DNA of 64,000 bases from Gentiana macrophylla. Taxonomy: Eukaryota; Streptophyta; Magnoliopsida; Gentianales; Gentianaceae. Numbering within the stretch: position 1 is the first letter of the stretch; every line of letters begins with the position of its first letter. The stretch lies in the NCBI GenBank assembly GCA_026214975.1, contig JAOBSW010000100.1, positions 124,001 to 188,000 on the forward strand, in the 5' to 3' direction. Below the pieces are notes generated by a model that saw only the letters and a program-made list of their open reading frames with translations, ran no database searches and was not told where the DNA came from. A program made the position numbers and the translations under genes. Positions 10,869 through 22,984 of this stretch are shown in pieces.

Positions 10869-11640
10869 GTGAGGTGGAAAGATGTGGAAGACAAAGCGAT
10901 TAGTTCGACCTCGAAGAAAGTATTTTCCGAGGATGATTTGAAAAAGCTTCCATTTCCACCGAGAAAGAGCAACATCCCATTGCATGAAGATAAGAAGCAC
11001 GGAAAGGTGCTTAATCTGCTGAAAAATACTCAGTTAATCTTCCACTCTCGAAGTTTTGGTTGAAATGCCTAAGTATACTAAATTCATCAAGGATGTTGTT
11101 TTCCTCGAAGAAGAAGTTAGCGAGAAATGGATCAGGCAATTGGTGAGGATTGTTCAATGATCAATTATCCGGACTTACCAATCAAAAGAGGTGACCCGGA
11201 AAATTCGTGCTCACGTTGCGGATGGGAGGCTTAGTCTTTCCAAATTCTTTATGTGACTTGGGTGCATCCATCACTGATGCCATTAATCGTGTGTGAGCAA
11301 TTTGGTTTACAAAGTCTTCTAGAACCCACTTCCATGAACCTTGATTCGCCGATAGATCTTCTAGGAAAGCTTCAGGATTCTCGAAAGACATTTTAGTCGG
11401 ATCGATAGATTTACCTTTCCTGTAGATTGGTACGTCTTAGATATGGGAAAAGATGAGAAAGTCCCCACGATTCTTGGGAGACCTTTCCTATCCACGCCTA
11501 GGGCCCTCATCGATTGTGATGGTGGGCAAGTAACTATTCGAGTTGGTGACCAAGAGGTGAGCTATAGTGTCTCTAAATCCATTCAAGTACCTCTCTGGTT
11601 CTCCAACCGGCTTTTCTATTGAGGAGTCATTTAATGACTT
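10869..11640 (+). pseudogene. Athila-type gag end and protease region, degenerate
   Basis: Scattered frames carry the MPKYTKFIKDVV block typical of the region before the protease in Athila-type polyproteins (about 11064), then VPTILGRPFLSTPRALIDCD (about 11463-11522), the conserved C-terminal half of the aspartic protease. The segment that should hold the CDLGAS-type active site (about 11255) is frame-shifted. At least three frame changes and stops occur, so no functional product is expected unless the breaks are sequencing errors. Confidence 0.7.
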
Positions 11641-11828
11641 CAATGACTTGTATGGACGAGCAAGTCAAGGCGTGGAAGCGGAATATGAGCGATTGATCGA
11701 TAATCTGAATAGTCATGGTATGGTTAATCTAGACCGATTAGCGGTGATTTTGAGGATGAGCTAAGAGAAGAAGCCTGGCGTGGGACCACTAAGTAAGCTC
11801 AACGATGTTGAGTTGAAGAGTGGCGATC

Positions 11829-13350
11829 TTAAATCAAGTCTAGAGGATCCTCCCGTAGATTTGATGCATCTGAAGCCGTTACTAAACATCTTAAGTATGT
11901 GTTTTTAAGAGAAGGTGACAAGCTTCCCTTGATCATCTCTCGCCAAGCTATCTCGTATGAAGAGCTAAAATCGTTAAACGTCTTGCGCAAAATGAAAAAG
12001 CCTTTGGATGGCGGTGGGAGACATCCGAGGATATCTCCCGACATCTGTATGCACAAGATCAAGGCGAGGAGGGTGCAAAACGAGTTAGACGACCTCGAGA
12101 GAAGGCTCAACCCTCACATGCAAGAGGTAGTCAAGAAGGAGATCATTAAACTTCTAGATATGGGTATCATTTACGCCATTCCGACGGTGAATGGGTTTCC
12201 CGACTCAGGTAGTCCCCAAAAAGTGGGGAATTACTATTGAGAAGAATGAGAAGGAGAAGAGATAGCATTGAGGCTCGTTCATCGGATACAGAGTATGTAT
12301 CGATTATCGAAAGCTCAATGAGGTCACACCGAAAGATCATTTTCCCTTCCATTCATTGACCGGATGCTTGAGCGCCTGGCGGGCACGATTCTACCGCTTC
12401 TGGATGGATATTCAGGATACTTCCAGATACCCATCGATCCTGTTGACCAAGAGAAGACCACTTTCACCGCCCCTATGGTACATTCGCCACAAAGCGGATG
12501 CCATTTGGTCTCTGTAATGCCCCACCACCTTTCAAAGGTGTATGATGGCAATCTTTGACGGGCTAGTTGAAAAGTGCATGGAGATTTTTATGGATGACTT
12601 CTCGGTCTTTGGTCACTCCTTCGATGATTGCCTCGATAATCTTGATCGGGTGTTGTCAAGATGTGTGGAAAAGGACTTAGTGCTTAATTGGGAGAAATGC
12701 CATTTTATGGTAGATGAAGGAATAGTTCTTGGCCACAAAGTGTCCGCCAAAGGTATAGAAGTAGATAGGGCCAAGGTAGAAGCTATTGAGAAGATGAGTT
12801 ATCCTAAGAATGTTCGGGAAGTCCGAGGTTTTTCGGACATGTCGGCTTCTATAGGAGGTTCATCCAGACTTTTCAAGGATCGCCAAGCCCTCGTCTACCT
12901 TACTAAAAGAAGACGTTACTTTTGATTTTGATGATAGTTGCAAGCACGCGTTTGAGGAGCTCAAAAATCGCCTGATCTCTCGCTCCAATTCTTATTTCAC
13001 CGACCGAACTTGCCCTTTGAGCTTATGTGCGATGCATCCAACTATCTTTGTTGGTGCATCTTAGGACAACGAATCGAAGGAAAGTTCCACTATCTATTAC
13101 GCCGACCACACGTTGAATCCTTCGCAAGTTAACTATACGACTACCGAAAAGGAATTATTGGCCGTAGTGTTTGCTATGGACAAGTTCCGTAGTTACTTGT
13201 TAGGTGCTCAAGTGATCGTGGTGGGTGATCACGCCGCTTGCGGTATCTCGATGACTAAAAAGGATGCTAAACCGCGCCATCGCGTTGGATAATCGACCCT
13301 ACAAGAGTTTGACGCTCAAATTAAGGACAAAAAGGCGGTGAGAATGTAGT
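11829..13350 (+). pseudogene. Athila-type reverse transcriptase/RNase H, frame-broken
   Basis: Ordered matches to Ty3/gypsy RT run through several frames. RRLNPHMQEVVKKEIIKLLD (about 12103-12162) is the palm entry, followed by MLERLAGTILPLLDGYSGYF, a frame-shifted MPFGLCNAP block and EIFMDDFSVFGHSFDDCL with the catalytic FMDD at about 12583-12597. Next comes GIVLGHKVSAKGIEVDRAKV and then an RNase H stretch with ELMCDAS (about 13020), TTEKELLAVVFAMDKFRSYL (about 13140-13200) and a damaged C-terminal tether. Several frame breaks fall where a CTG or CAG codon would be expected. Orientation matches the LTR array. Confidence 0.8.
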
Positions 13351-13360
13351 AGCGGATCAT

Positions 13361-14763
13361 GTGTCTAGGATGTTAAATGAGGAAAAGAATGAACCGGATG
13401 ATATAGATCTTTACTTTTCTCTAGAAAACATCATGTTGATCGATGGCCGTTCTCCCGATGTTCCTTGGTACTCCTCCATTGTCAACTACCTTCATGCCAA
13501 ATACCTTGATCCTGCAATGTCGTATCAAGAGAAGAAGAAGTTCTTCTCTGATATGAAATACTTTGTTTGGGATGAACCTTACCTCTTCAAGATCTGTAAA
13601 GATGGTTTGCTTAGGAGATGTGTTCCCGAATCGAGCAACGCGATATAATCGAAAGCAATGCCATAGTGGACCCTGGTGGTCACTTTGGTCCTTGGAAAAC
13701 GATTTGCGAAGATCTTCCATCCGGTTTCTATTGGCCTACGATCTTTAAAGATACTGAAGCTTTCAGAAAGCTTGCGATAGGTGTCAACGAACCGAACTCG
13801 ACAAGGCGTTTTGACATGCCTTTGAAACCCATCTTAGAGTGCGAAGTCTTTGATGTATATGGGTATCGATTTTATGGGACCTTTCCCATCATCCCGCGGT
13901 AACAAATACATCTTGGTCTGCGTTGACTATGTTTGAAATGGGTGGAGGCAATAGCCACTCCTCACAATGATCATAAACGGTCATGAAATTTCGAAGAAGA
14001 ATATCTTTGTGAGGTTTGGATGTCCACGTGCCTTGATCGGTGATGAAGGACACACTTTTGCAACCGACCTTTGGAAAAAGTCCTCGAGAAGTATGGTGTA
14101 CGCCATAAGACCGCACCCCATACCATCCGATGACTAAGCGGTCGTTGAGCGAAGCAACCAAAGCATTAAAAGATCCTCGAGAAAAGCGTGAGCAGCCATC
14201 GCAAGGATCGAGTCCAAGTTGGATGATGTCTTATGGGCTTATAGGACCGCCTATAAAACTCCTATGGGTACATCTCCATATCAAATGGTCTACGGTAAGC
14301 CATGCCATCTGCCAGTCGAGTTAGAGCACAGGGCGTACTGGGCTACGAAGTTTCTTAACTTCGATTCCCAATCCTGTGGCAAACACCGCCTGCAGCAGTT
14401 GCATGAGCTGGATGAATTCAGACTCCAAGCTACTTAAAGCGCCCGGATTAGTAAGGAGAAGATGAAACTCCTCCACGATGCCAAGATAAAGAAGAGAGAA
14501 TTCAAGGTCGGTGAGCAAGTGTTACTCTACAATTCCAGGTTGCATTTGTTTCCTGGCAAGTTGAGGACACGTTGGTCCGGTCCTTTCGAGATTCTCCAAA
14601 TCATTCCTGGAGGTGTGCTAGAATTACGAGGTTATGGTGATCAACCGTTCCGAGTTAATGGTCAGAGGTGCAAGCACTATATAGGTGAACATAAAGAAAA
14701 GCCTTTGATTGTTAAATTCCTCGAAATCCTCGGGTGTGGGACTTCAAGTCACCCACTTTGACG
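13361..14763 (+). pseudogene. Athila-type integrase, degenerate
   Basis: The zinc-binding N-terminus is partly present (GGHFGPWKTICEDLPSGFYW, about 13675-13735). The first core block reads [12 protein letters not shown], where relatives have an acidic residue in place of the second tyrosine, so a catalytic aspartate appears lost. A frame near 14220 gives [20 protein letters not shown], and the C-terminal domain is well kept (GEQVLLYNSRLHLFPGKLRT, about 14512-14570, then RTRWSGPFEIL). Breaks occur between these blocks. It follows the RT remnant in the expected order. Confidence 0.8.
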
Positions 14764-15277
14764 AAGTTTTCACCCGATTTGTTTTCTGAGGATGACGGTT
14801 GTGTTAAATCTGAAGATGTTCTAGCAGGTAGTGCTGATATGGAAGAGTTTGAGAGGGAGCGCCAACTTAAACGTCATCAGCGGAGTCGGAGGAGAAAGAA
14901 CACAACCATGGGAAACTTAAAAGGTATGGAGAGCTTTCAAAGATTTAACCCCCGTGTGTTCCTGGCTTGTTCAGTCGCGCCACACCATCGATTCGAGCTT
15001 ACACGAGGTAGTGGTGGGCGAGAAAGGTTAAATGGCCCGATCCAGCCGAGCTTCAAATGTGTCGAGCTAACGACAATAACCATTAGCGCTACTAGGAGGC
15101 ATCCTAGATATCCCTTATTATATTAGTTTCTTTCTTTAGTTGTTTTTCGTTGTTTTAGTTCAGATTTATTAGGATTGTGTTTGTTTTTTGTCAGTCAGCC
15201 GTCCTAGGCTTATACAGGGTCGAAGTGTTGTTTTGCTTATGATTTCCTCTTATCTTTATCTCTATCACTTTTGCGCG
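14764..15277 (+). mobile_element. Tail of the Athila pol remnant
   Basis: About 500 bp continue past the integrase with a charged reading frame (EFERERQLKRHQRSRRRK near 14840) that I do not recognise, then T-rich sequence. The segment stops abruptly at about 15278, where the minus-strand chromovirus copy begins; no LTR or polypurine tract is seen here. Confidence 0.5.
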
Positions 15278-17079
15278 GTATAGTTATTTCCAAAGTATTC
15301 CTTAAAGGTTCTGAAGGTAAGTTCAATTTCTTAGCTACCTTGGTTGACACAAAAGTATTTGACGCTCCCGTGTCAAACAAAGCCTTGACCACTAAGTCTT
15401 CTAACATTATCGTACCTAGGATGCATATTCCTTTATTTAAATATAGTTACAACATGAATAAACACGCTATAAAATATCTTAACAAAAGAACAAGACAACA
15501 ACATGGTACCGAAATAACGTCATCCTTCCGGTTCCACAAAATTAGCATCAATCGCAAAAACTCGAACCGGTCGGTGGGGCCGCTTCTTTCCGCTTCCTTG
15601 ACTCGAACTACCTTTGTTCCTCTGTTTGGACACGCTCTAGAAAAGTGTCCACGCTCTCCGCAGATGTAGCAACCGGTATTGTTCTCGCTGCACTCTCGAG
15701 TGATTTTCGTTGCACTTAGAGCAAAGCGGTGCACTGCTCGGGGCCTTAGCTGTTGTAGGAGCCGTTGTCTTCTTGACGTTTTGTTGTGGTGCTCCCCTAT
15801 AACTGCCTTGACTAGTCCCAAAGTTTCTCTTGTTCCCAACAACCATCTGAGCCCTCTTTCTAAAGGTCTCGACTTCCAAAGCTTTATTCAATAGCTCTGC
15901 CATATTCTTTGCTGTAAATCCCAACATGCCTGATTGGATTTCATAGGCCAAGCCTTCCTTGTAAAGAGCCATCTTTCTTTCCTCCACTTTCATCAACTCG
16001 GGGTAGAACCGCCCCAATTCGTTGAACTTATTGGTGTACTGGGTCACTGTGTACTGGAGTACCTTGCTTAAATTTCAAAACCGACTTGCCTTATCAGCTT
16101 GCACCGTAGCCGGAAAGTATTCGTTGTAAAACATAGCCTTAAAACCTTCCCAAATCCGTAATCTTCCGTTCATCGCTTTGAATGGCATCGATCCATGCTC
16201 ACTGCGCTCAGAGGAAACCGATCGCTAATCGTGCATTTTTCGCCTCCGGAACATGTATATTCCTGCAAGCCTTTTCAAAACCTCTCAGCCATTCTTCTGC
16301 CTTCATATGCTCCACATTTCCATAAAAGTTTTCAACTCGATTCCTTCTTAACCGTGTGTACCAATCTACAACTAGTGCTTGCTCAAAAGCCGGTCTGACT
16401 GGTGGGTAAACCGGTGGGTAACCATAAGGCATCTGCGGTGGGTACTGTTGCTGAGGAGGGTAAGCCGGATACGCTTGAGATACAGGCTGGTAAGGATAGT
16501 ATCCTTGAGGGTAAAACTGATGAGGCTGTGGAGGGTACTGGGGTTGATGAAAACCAAAAGGTGGGTAACCAATGCCTTGTTGATGATCAAGGCGTGGTGA
16601 AGGTGGTACGGTAGGTTGAGGAGCATGCCCTACAGGAGGAGGGTAAAAGGCCTGCTGCTGCTGAGGATACACAGGTGGATAAACACTTGTTGGTGGAGGG
16701 TACACGCTAGCCACAGGTGGTGGTACATAGCCAGCTGGGATATCACTTACCATGGTGAACTGAGCCGAACTTCCCACGTGCCATCGTGGAGGTCGTTCCT
16801 GATGTGGTCGGGGTGACAAACTCTGATGAGACCTCGGTGACGGTGTCGCCGTATGAGGTGGTGGTGATAAACTCTGCTGGGTTAGGGGTATCGGTCTCAC
16901 TACACCACCCCCTACAACCGGTACGGGACTTTCCCCTCGAACTCTGGAAGACTCTGCACCCGCTCCAGTCCTCGTGAACACCATCCTGATGATCAAGAAA
17001 ACCAGACGTTACTAAAAGATCTAAAGAAGCTTATCTTAAAAGAAAGGAAGTCTAAAGGACGCTTCTCTCTGATACCAAC
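15278..17079 (-). pseudogene. Truncated second copy of chromovirus gag
   Basis: On the minus strand this repeats the gag region at 22520-24314. A proline-rich N-terminus (16996 down to about 16410), the retroviral capsid-like block (AEEWLRGFEKACRNIHVPEA, about 16310; MTQYTNKFNELGRFYPELMK, about 16047) and one CCHC zinc knuckle (CYICGERGHFSRACP, about 15670) are present. The copy is cut at about 15278 within the protease region, where it meets the Athila remnant. It is frame-shifted near 15640-15850 and 16070-16210. It uses the LTR at 17080-19243 as its 5' LTR. Confidence 0.8.
17067..17077 (-). other. Initiator tRNA-Met primer binding site
   Basis: Minus strand tggtatcagag directly follows the LTR (after two bases). 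It matches the initiator tRNA-Met primer used by most Ty3/gypsy chromoviruses. Confidence 0.85.
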
Positions 17080-19243
17080 TGTAACGCCCCGTTCCCGGAC
17101 ACCGAGTCCTTATCCGGAAACGAAACGTTCGGCACGTATAAAATAAAGTAAATTCACTTTATACGTAAGCCTCTACTACGTCGTATCAAATTTAAGCAAA
17201 CGGAAGCAAAAACTCGGGTATAAAATTTCTAAATATTTAAGAATAGAAAAAGGAAATCTAAAAGCGGAAATGTAAATTTATTACATTCGAGAAAATACGA
17301 AAATCCCAAAAGAAAAGTACTACGCGTCTCGAAAGACCAAAAGTCTACCTCACGATATCAAAAGTAATCCAAGAATATACGTAAAGCAGTAAATAAAAGT
17401 CTTCAACGAAGGTTGTCGTCAAACGCCGTCGTCGAACTCCTCCTCGAAAACTCTGTTCGCCTTCTCATCCCCAAACACACGTAAAACAATGCATTTGAGG
17501 TAAGTACAACGTACTCAATAAGAAAGAGAAGCTATGACATCAACTACAATTTATAAGGAAAAGATACTTAATTTGATTTGTTATTTATGTGAGACTGACT
17601 CAATCTAGGGTTCACTTCATGCTCATCAACATGTTGTGACTAACTGTTTCTAACTTAACCTATCTATGTTACAACCGCACTCAAGGGCACTACGCGCATC
17701 CACCTTAGCGTAATCCCTCCGCACTTAGGGTTTTCTTTGACTCACGGAGTTATTCCACCTCGGGACACTCTTTTGCAACATATCAGTGGATCACACCAAC
17801 ATCCACGAAGTCTAGAAAAGGTAGACTCCGATAGCACGCGCGTCTCAGCAGAGTCCCTCTGTACTTAGGGTCATTGACCTACAGAGATCCTCCACCTTCA
17901 GAGGTAGCACATGCATCGCGATTTAGCCTGGTGCCTAGCCAAGAGGGACATGTTGTTTAATCTTTTACTAGTCAAGTACGTTGGTTATTAGGGTGATTAA
18001 CTAGCCACCTAAGTGTTTTCAAATAATCTCCCTCACACAAACTACTCTCTTCCTAGACCACTAGACACGGACAAGTCCTAGCAATTACACAGACATTGAT
18101 GAATACTAACTCATCAAAGCACAAGCCTATCACGCTCTTCCGACGGATCCGAACTTCAACTCCCTTTAAGAGTACATTCGGTGTTTTAACTGAACGAATC
18201 AGAAGCTCAATTCAGGCTTGTTCAAGGTTATACAGTATTAACCTATCACGTTTAGAGGTTTCATAAAGCTAAATCATGCTTACAAGGCTATACAACGACC
18301 AACCAAGGAAAAAGGGCAAAAATAAGCTAGACGCCCGTTTAAGGCTCTCGACGCCTGTCTCAACCTTATTGGACGCCCGTCAAAGATGGACGCCCGCCCA
18401 CTATGCCCGAGACGCCCGCCCACGTAAAACGATTTCAATCTCGAATGTAAACAAAGACTTCGAACGCTCGTCGAGAGACACCCGACGCCGTCGTCGAAAT
18501 GTGCCCCAAGTAGACGCCCGCCCGAGAGGCCAGGACGCTCGCGTCCACCTGGGTTCGACTAGAACCCTAAACCTTCATCATACGATTTCCAAAACGATTC
18601 CAAACCGAACAAAGCAATGAAGAACGACACATAAAAAGCTCAAAATTATGTCTAAACATACCATGGCACCTATGATCAATAACCAATCCATAAACCCATC
18701 AATCTAGCATCAAAAACACCCTACAATTTCATCTAAACCTTATAAAGGACAATTGAGATCATAGGGATAGTTTTCTTACCTATTTGCACCGGAGAAACCG
18801 ATCGTAACCTCAACAAAAACTGCAGCTTTGCCCACCTGGCGGTATCAAGACGATGCTTTCCTCACGGCGATTCTAATGCTCCCGTCCGATCCGAAAACAA
18901 CCAAGAATCGCCTCGGTTATTGGTGAAACCTTCCAACCCTCAATTCTCTCCTTGAATGCGTTGTAAGAGAGGAGAACGTGGCTGCTCTTTTTTTTTTTTA
19001 ACAGGTTATGGGGATCATCAGTCAAGTTTTCCTTTAAATACCATTCCCATAAAACCTTAATTTTCCTTAATTGCCCCCAATTACCAAAAATCAGCAATTC
19101 CCTTTTAATTTATATACATGTTGTCGAAAATACATATATATAAAATCAACAAAATACTTAACTCCATTAAAAGAAAAATAATAATAATATTTCGTTTTCG
19201 CAAAATGACACGTCTGCCCTTTCCCGAAAATCGGAATATTACA
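17080..19243 (-). mobile_element. Chromovirus LTR shared by two tandem copies, 2164 bp
   Basis: Minus-strand LTR beginning tgtaatattccgattttcgg (19243) and ending ggggcgttaca (17080), with TG...CA ends. It is nearly collinear with 24315-26471. It is the 3' LTR of the full internal region at 19244-24314 (polypurine tract on its right) and the 5' LTR of the truncated copy on its left (primer site at 17067-17077). Confidence 0.9.
18330..18560 (-). promoter_or_regulatory. Tandem GACGCCCGTC motifs in the shared chromovirus LTR
   Basis: On the plus strand gacgcccgtt-type motifs start at 18330, 18350, 18372, 18389 and 18411 (gaps 20, 22, 17, 22), with further degenerate copies to about 18545. On the element's sense strand these read ggacgggcgtc, the same motif and orientation as in the Athila LTRs. 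Confidence 0.5.
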
Positions 19244-19260
19244 TTCCTCCCCTTAAAAGG
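19244..19260 (-). other. Polypurine tract of the chromovirus
   Basis: Minus strand ccttttaaggggaggaa immediately precedes the 3' LTR start at 19243. Confidence 0.75.
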
Positions 19261-19311
19261 AGTTTCGTCCTCGAAACTAGAACATACTGGTAGATCAACA
19301 AACTCTTGAAT

Positions 19312-19671
19312 TCATTGATCATGTCGCTTCCACTTCCCAGGTTGCCTCTCGGGTGAGTGATTACTCCATCGAACTAATACCAGCGGAATCATCCGCCTCT
19401 TAATCGTCTTTTCTTTCCGGTCTAGAATCTTGATAGGTCTTTCGTCGTACGCAAGATTATCTTGTAGGATTTCTGGATCAACCGTAGTTTCAACATCGTT
19501 CTTCGTCAGACATTTCTTCAACATCGAAACGTGAAATACGTTGTGAACTCTCGACATCGATTCTGGCAACTGAAGCTTATAAGCTAACGCTCCAACTCTT
19601 TCCAAGATCTCAAAAGGTCCAACATACCTTGACTTAGCTTTCTTTCGTCCAAAGCGTTTCACTCCTTTCAT
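19312..19671 (-). CDS. Chromovirus integrase C-terminus with chromodomain-like tail
   Basis: The frame starts in the integrase C-terminal GPF/Y region (KSRYVGPFEILERVGALAYK), continues with SRVHNVFHVSMLKKCL, and ends with a chromodomain-like segment (ILDRKEKTIKRRMIPLVLVR then WSNHSPE). Such tails bind chromatin marks and direct integration of chromoviruses. The aromatic positions expected near the end are only partly kept. It is out of frame with the integrase core upstream, with a break at about 19680-19840, and ends 68 bp before the LTR. Tekay/Del-like affiliation is likely but not proven. Confidence 0.75.
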   Translation of the reverse strand: MKGVKRFGRKKAKSRYVGPFEILERVGALAYKLQLPESMSRVHNVFHVSMLKKCLTKNDVETTVDPEILQDNLAYDERPIKILDRKEKTIKRRMIPLVLVRWSNHSPERQPGKWKRHDQ

Positions 19672-19844
19672 CGGTGAGGCTCGTAGATAAACTTTATCAC
19701 CGACTTCAAACTCAAGAGGTCTTCTTCTAACATCACCCCAACTTTTCGCCTGCCTTGAGTCGCCTTCAAATTCTTCTTGACCAATCGAACCCTTTCCTTT
19801 GCTTGTTCAACCATTTCCGCCCCCGTAATCCGCTCTCTCCGACT

Positions 19845-20826
19845 TCATCCCAAAACAAGTGGCGTCCGACATCTTCTCCCATACAACGCTTCAAACGGTG
19901 GCATGCCTATGCTTGCATGAAAATCTGTTGTTATAGGCAAACTCTCTACCGATAGGTAATCATCCCATGATCCGCCTACCTCCAAAACACAAGCTCTTAA
20001 CATGTCTTCAAGTGTTTGGATGGTCCTCTCAGATTGTCCATCCATGCGAGGATGAAAAGCCGTGCTCAAATCCAACTTAGTTCCAAAGGCTTTGTAAGCT
20101 CTTCCAAAACCGACTGACAAATCTCGAATCACGATCCGAAACTATCGAGATAGGAACTCCGTGTAGCTTCACTATATTATCCAGATATAGTGTTGTCATT
20201 TTCTTCAACGGCATGTCAACTTTGTATGGCAAGAAATGGGCAGATTTGGTCAATCTATCCACAATCACCCAAATTGCATCATGTCCTCCCTTTGTCCTAG
20301 GTAATCCGGTGATGAAATCCATCGTAATCTTATCCCACTTCCATTCAGGGATGTCCAATGGCTTAAGCATTCCCCCGGGTCTTCTATGTTCTGCTTTAAC
20401 CTTCTGACAAACATCACACTCTGCCACAAACTTGGCTATTTCCAACTTCATCGAGGGCCACCAAAATCTTTCCTTTAAATCTCTGTACATCTTAGTAGCA
20501 CCTGGATGAACCGCAAAAGCAATTCTGTGTGCCTCTTCCATAACTCTTTGCCTCAGGTCGCCAACATTAGGTACACATAGACGATCCCGATACCACAGAT
20601 TTCCACCTTTATCCAACACGTAACCAACCGTAGGCTTCTCTCTAGCAACACGCTTCAAGTCCAACAAAACCGGATCTTCGTCTTGCTTCTCCCGGATGTC
20701 GTCCATCAACTCAGATCTTGCTAACAACGGTGCCACAGACTGCCGGTCTTCGATCTGATCAAAGCTTCTGATTTCCAACCCATCTAACCTTTCTGCCACT
20801 ACCTCAACACTGGAAGCCGCGAACAT
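19845..20826 (-). CDS. Chromovirus integrase zinc-binding and catalytic core
   Basis: Two overlapping frames (20826-20077 and 20132-19845) cover the integrase. The H-H-C-C domain is visible ([20 protein letters not shown], then [11 protein letters not shown]). The catalytic core follows with [20 protein letters not shown] (first Asp), [17 protein letters not shown] (second Asp) and [20 protein letters not shown] (Glu). A single frameshift separates the second Asp block from the Glu block at about 20100. All three acidic residues are present, so the copy is recent or the frameshift is artefactual. Confidence 0.8.
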
Positions 20827-22214
20827 CGGTTTCTACTCAAAGCATCTCGCACTACATTTGCTTTTCCCGGATGGTACTGAATATCCAAATCATAGTCCTT
20901 AACGAACTCTAACCATCTCCTCTGTCTCATATTTAGGTTCTCTTGTGTGAAGAAATACTTTAAACTCTTATGGTCGGTGAAGATCCTTGCTTTAACCCCA
21001 TATAAGTAATGTCTCCAAGTCTTTAAGGCAAATACTACCGCTGCCAACTCTAGATCATGTGTCGGGTAGTTCTTCTCATGTACCTTCAACTGCCTAGATG
21101 CATAAGCTATCACTTTTCCTCCTTGCATCAACACACAACCCAAACCCTGTCCCGAAGCATCCGTGTAGACATCGTAATTATCAAAGATCTCCGGAACTGC
21201 TAACACTGGGGCCGTAGTCAACTTCTTCTTCAGTGTCTGAAAAGCTATTTCGCACTCTCTAGTCCATTCAAACTTCACATTCTTCTGTGTTAACTTGGTG
21301 AGCGGAGTAGCTATCTTTGAAAAATCTTGTACAAACTTCCGGTAGTAACCAGCCAACCCAAGAAAACTTCTTACTTCCGAAACGGTGGTAGGTCTAGGCC
21401 AATTCTCAACTGCCTCAATCTTCACTGGATCAACTTGAATACCATCTCCAGAAATCACATGACCCAAGAAACTAACTCGATCCAACCAAAAGTCGCACTT
21501 TGAAAACTTTGCATACAACTGATTCTTCTTCAGTGTGTCCAACACTATCCTTAAGTGTTCCTCGTGTTCCTTCTCATCCTTAGAGTAAACTAGGATATCG
21601 TCTATGAACACTATCACGAACTTATCCAAATACGGCATGAAGACACGTTGCATCAAATCCATGAATGCAGATGGAGCATTAGTGAGTCCAAATGGCATGA
21701 CAAGGAACTCATAATGTCCATATCTTGTACTGAAAGCCGTCTTCGGTATATCTGCCACTTTAATCTTCAACTGATGATAACCAGATCTCAAGTCAATCTT
21801 GGAGAATACTCTCTTGCCTTGCAACTGGTTAAACAAATCGTCTATCCTTGGTAGAGGGTACTTATTCTTGATGGTAAGGTTATTCAGCGCTCGGTAATCG
21901 ATACACATCCGCATGCTACCATCCTTTTTCTTCACGAACAAAACAGGGGCTCCCCAAGGCGAGGTGCTGGGCTGAATTATGTTCCTTTCAAGCATATCCT
22001 TAAGTTGAGCTTTTAACTCCTTTAATTCAGCCGGTGCCATCCTATAAGGTGCCTTAGCAACTGGTGCCGCTCCGGGTACCAACTTGATCTCAAACTCGAT
22101 TTCCCTATCCGGCATGTTTCCGGTAGCTCTTCCGAAACACCTCGGGTACTCTCTTACAATAGGAGTTTCTTCTAACCTTGGCTTTACTTGTTCTACATCC
22201 ACCGCATACAACAA
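20799..22214 (-). CDS. Chromovirus reverse transcriptase/RNase H
   Basis: A 471-codon open stretch contains all Ty3/gypsy RT blocks: [20 protein letters not shown] near residue 56, [20 protein letters not shown] near 115, [11 protein letters not shown] near 147, [20 protein letters not shown] near 180, and the catalytic [20 protein letters not shown] near 207 with the YVDD-type motif as FIDD. RNase H follows with [39 protein letters not shown] and [11 protein letters not shown]. It overlaps the protease frame upstream and the integrase frame downstream, so one polyprotein with two frameshifts is implied. This is the best-preserved coding segment of the retroelement half. Confidence 0.9.
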   Translation of the reverse strand: MLYAVDVEQVKPRLEETPIVREYPRCFGRATGNMPDREIEFEIKLVPGAAPVAKAPYRMAPAELKELKAQLKDMLERNIIQPSTSPWGAPVLFVKKKDGSMRMCIDYRALNNLTIKNKYPLPRIDDLFNQLQGKRVFSKIDLRSGYHQLKIKVADIPKTAFSTRYGHYEFLVMPFGLTNAPSAFMDLMQRVFMPYLDKFVIVFIDDILVYSKDEKEHEEHLRIVLDTLKKNQLYAKFSKCDFWLDRVSFLGHVISGDGIQVDPVKIEAVENWPRPTTVSEVRSFLGLAGYYRKFVQDFSKIATPLTKLTQKNVKFEWTRECEIAFQTLKKKLTTAPVLAVPEIFDNYDVYTDASGQGLGCVLMQGGKVIAYASRQLKVHEKNYPTHDLELAAVVFALKTWRHYLYGVKARIFTDHKSLKYFFTQENLNMRQRRWLEFVKDYDLDIQYHPGKANVVRDALSRNRCSRLPVLR

Positions 22215-22645
22215 GTAGCCTTCACAACCCTTCCGACAAGCCCCGATGGCCTTAATCGCCGAGATGATCGGGTGTCGCTTCTACCTGGCTTGTACACATT
22301 CCTTGATACGCCTTGTCGATTTTCCGGTACTTTAAAAGTCACTTTCTTCTCCCTACAGTCCAAGTGAACATAATTCTCGGATAGCCAATCTATCCCGAGG
22401 ATTACATCAAAATCTGAGAAGTCCAAAACTGTGAAGTCGCTCTTGCATCGATAAGGTCCAACTCGAACTTCCACTTGAGGTATTACCCTAGTCACCTTTG
22501 TTACCTTCCCTAACGGTGTAGTTATTTCCAAAGTATTCCTTAAAGGTTCTGAAGGTAAGTTCAATTTCTTAGCTACCTTGGTTGACACAAAAGTATTTGA
22601 CGCTCCCGTGTCAAACAAAGCCTTGACCACTAAGTCTTCTAACAT
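22193..22645 (-). CDS. Chromovirus aspartic protease
   Basis: The frame carries the retropepsin motif [20 protein letters not shown] at about residues 9-28 and the second conserved block [15 protein letters not shown] at about 83-97, typical of Ty3/gypsy proteases. It is in a different frame from the zinc knuckle upstream and RT downstream. The first part (plus strand from about 22520) is duplicated at 15278. Confidence 0.85.
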   Translation of the reverse strand: MLEDLVVKALFDTGASNTFVSTKVAKKLNLPSEPLRNTLEITTPLGKVTKVTRVIPQVEVRVGPYRCKSDFTVLDFSDFDVILGIDWLSENYVHLDCREKKVTFKVPENRQGVSRNVYKPGRSDTRSSRRLRPSGLVGRVVKATCCMRWM

Positions 22646-22684
22646 TATCGTACCTAGGATGCATATTCCTTTATTTAAATATAG

Positions 22685-22939
22685 TTACAACATGAATAAA
22701 CACGCTATAAAATATCTTAACAAAAGAACAAGACAACAACATGGTACCTGAAATAACGTCATCCTCTGGTTCCACAAAATTAGCATCAATCGCAAAAACT
22801 CGAACCGGTAATTTGGGGCCGCTCTTTCCGCTTCCTTGACTCGAACTACCTTTGTTCCTCTGTTTGGACACGCTCTAGAAAAGTGTCCTGGCTCTCCGCA
22901 GATGTAGCAACCGGTATTGTTCTCGCTGCTGCACTTCAC
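22685..22939 (-). CDS. Gag zinc knuckle of the chromovirus
   Basis: Contains CYICGEPGHFSRACPNRG, a C-x2-C-x4-H-x4-C nucleocapsid knuckle for RNA binding. It is separated from the capsid frame by a frameshift at about 22985-22940. Confidence 0.8.
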   Translation of the reverse strand: MKCSSENNTGCYICGEPGHFSRACPNRGTKVVRVKEAERAAPNYRFEFLRLMLILWNQRMTLFQVPCCCLVLLLRYFIACLFML

Positions 22940-22984
22940 GAGTGATTTGTTGCACTTAGAGCAAAGCGGTGCACCGCTCGGGCC

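Noticed and set aside
16208..16996. Plus-strand frames across the proline-rich gag region
   Set aside because: They are antisense shadows of the minus-strand gag.
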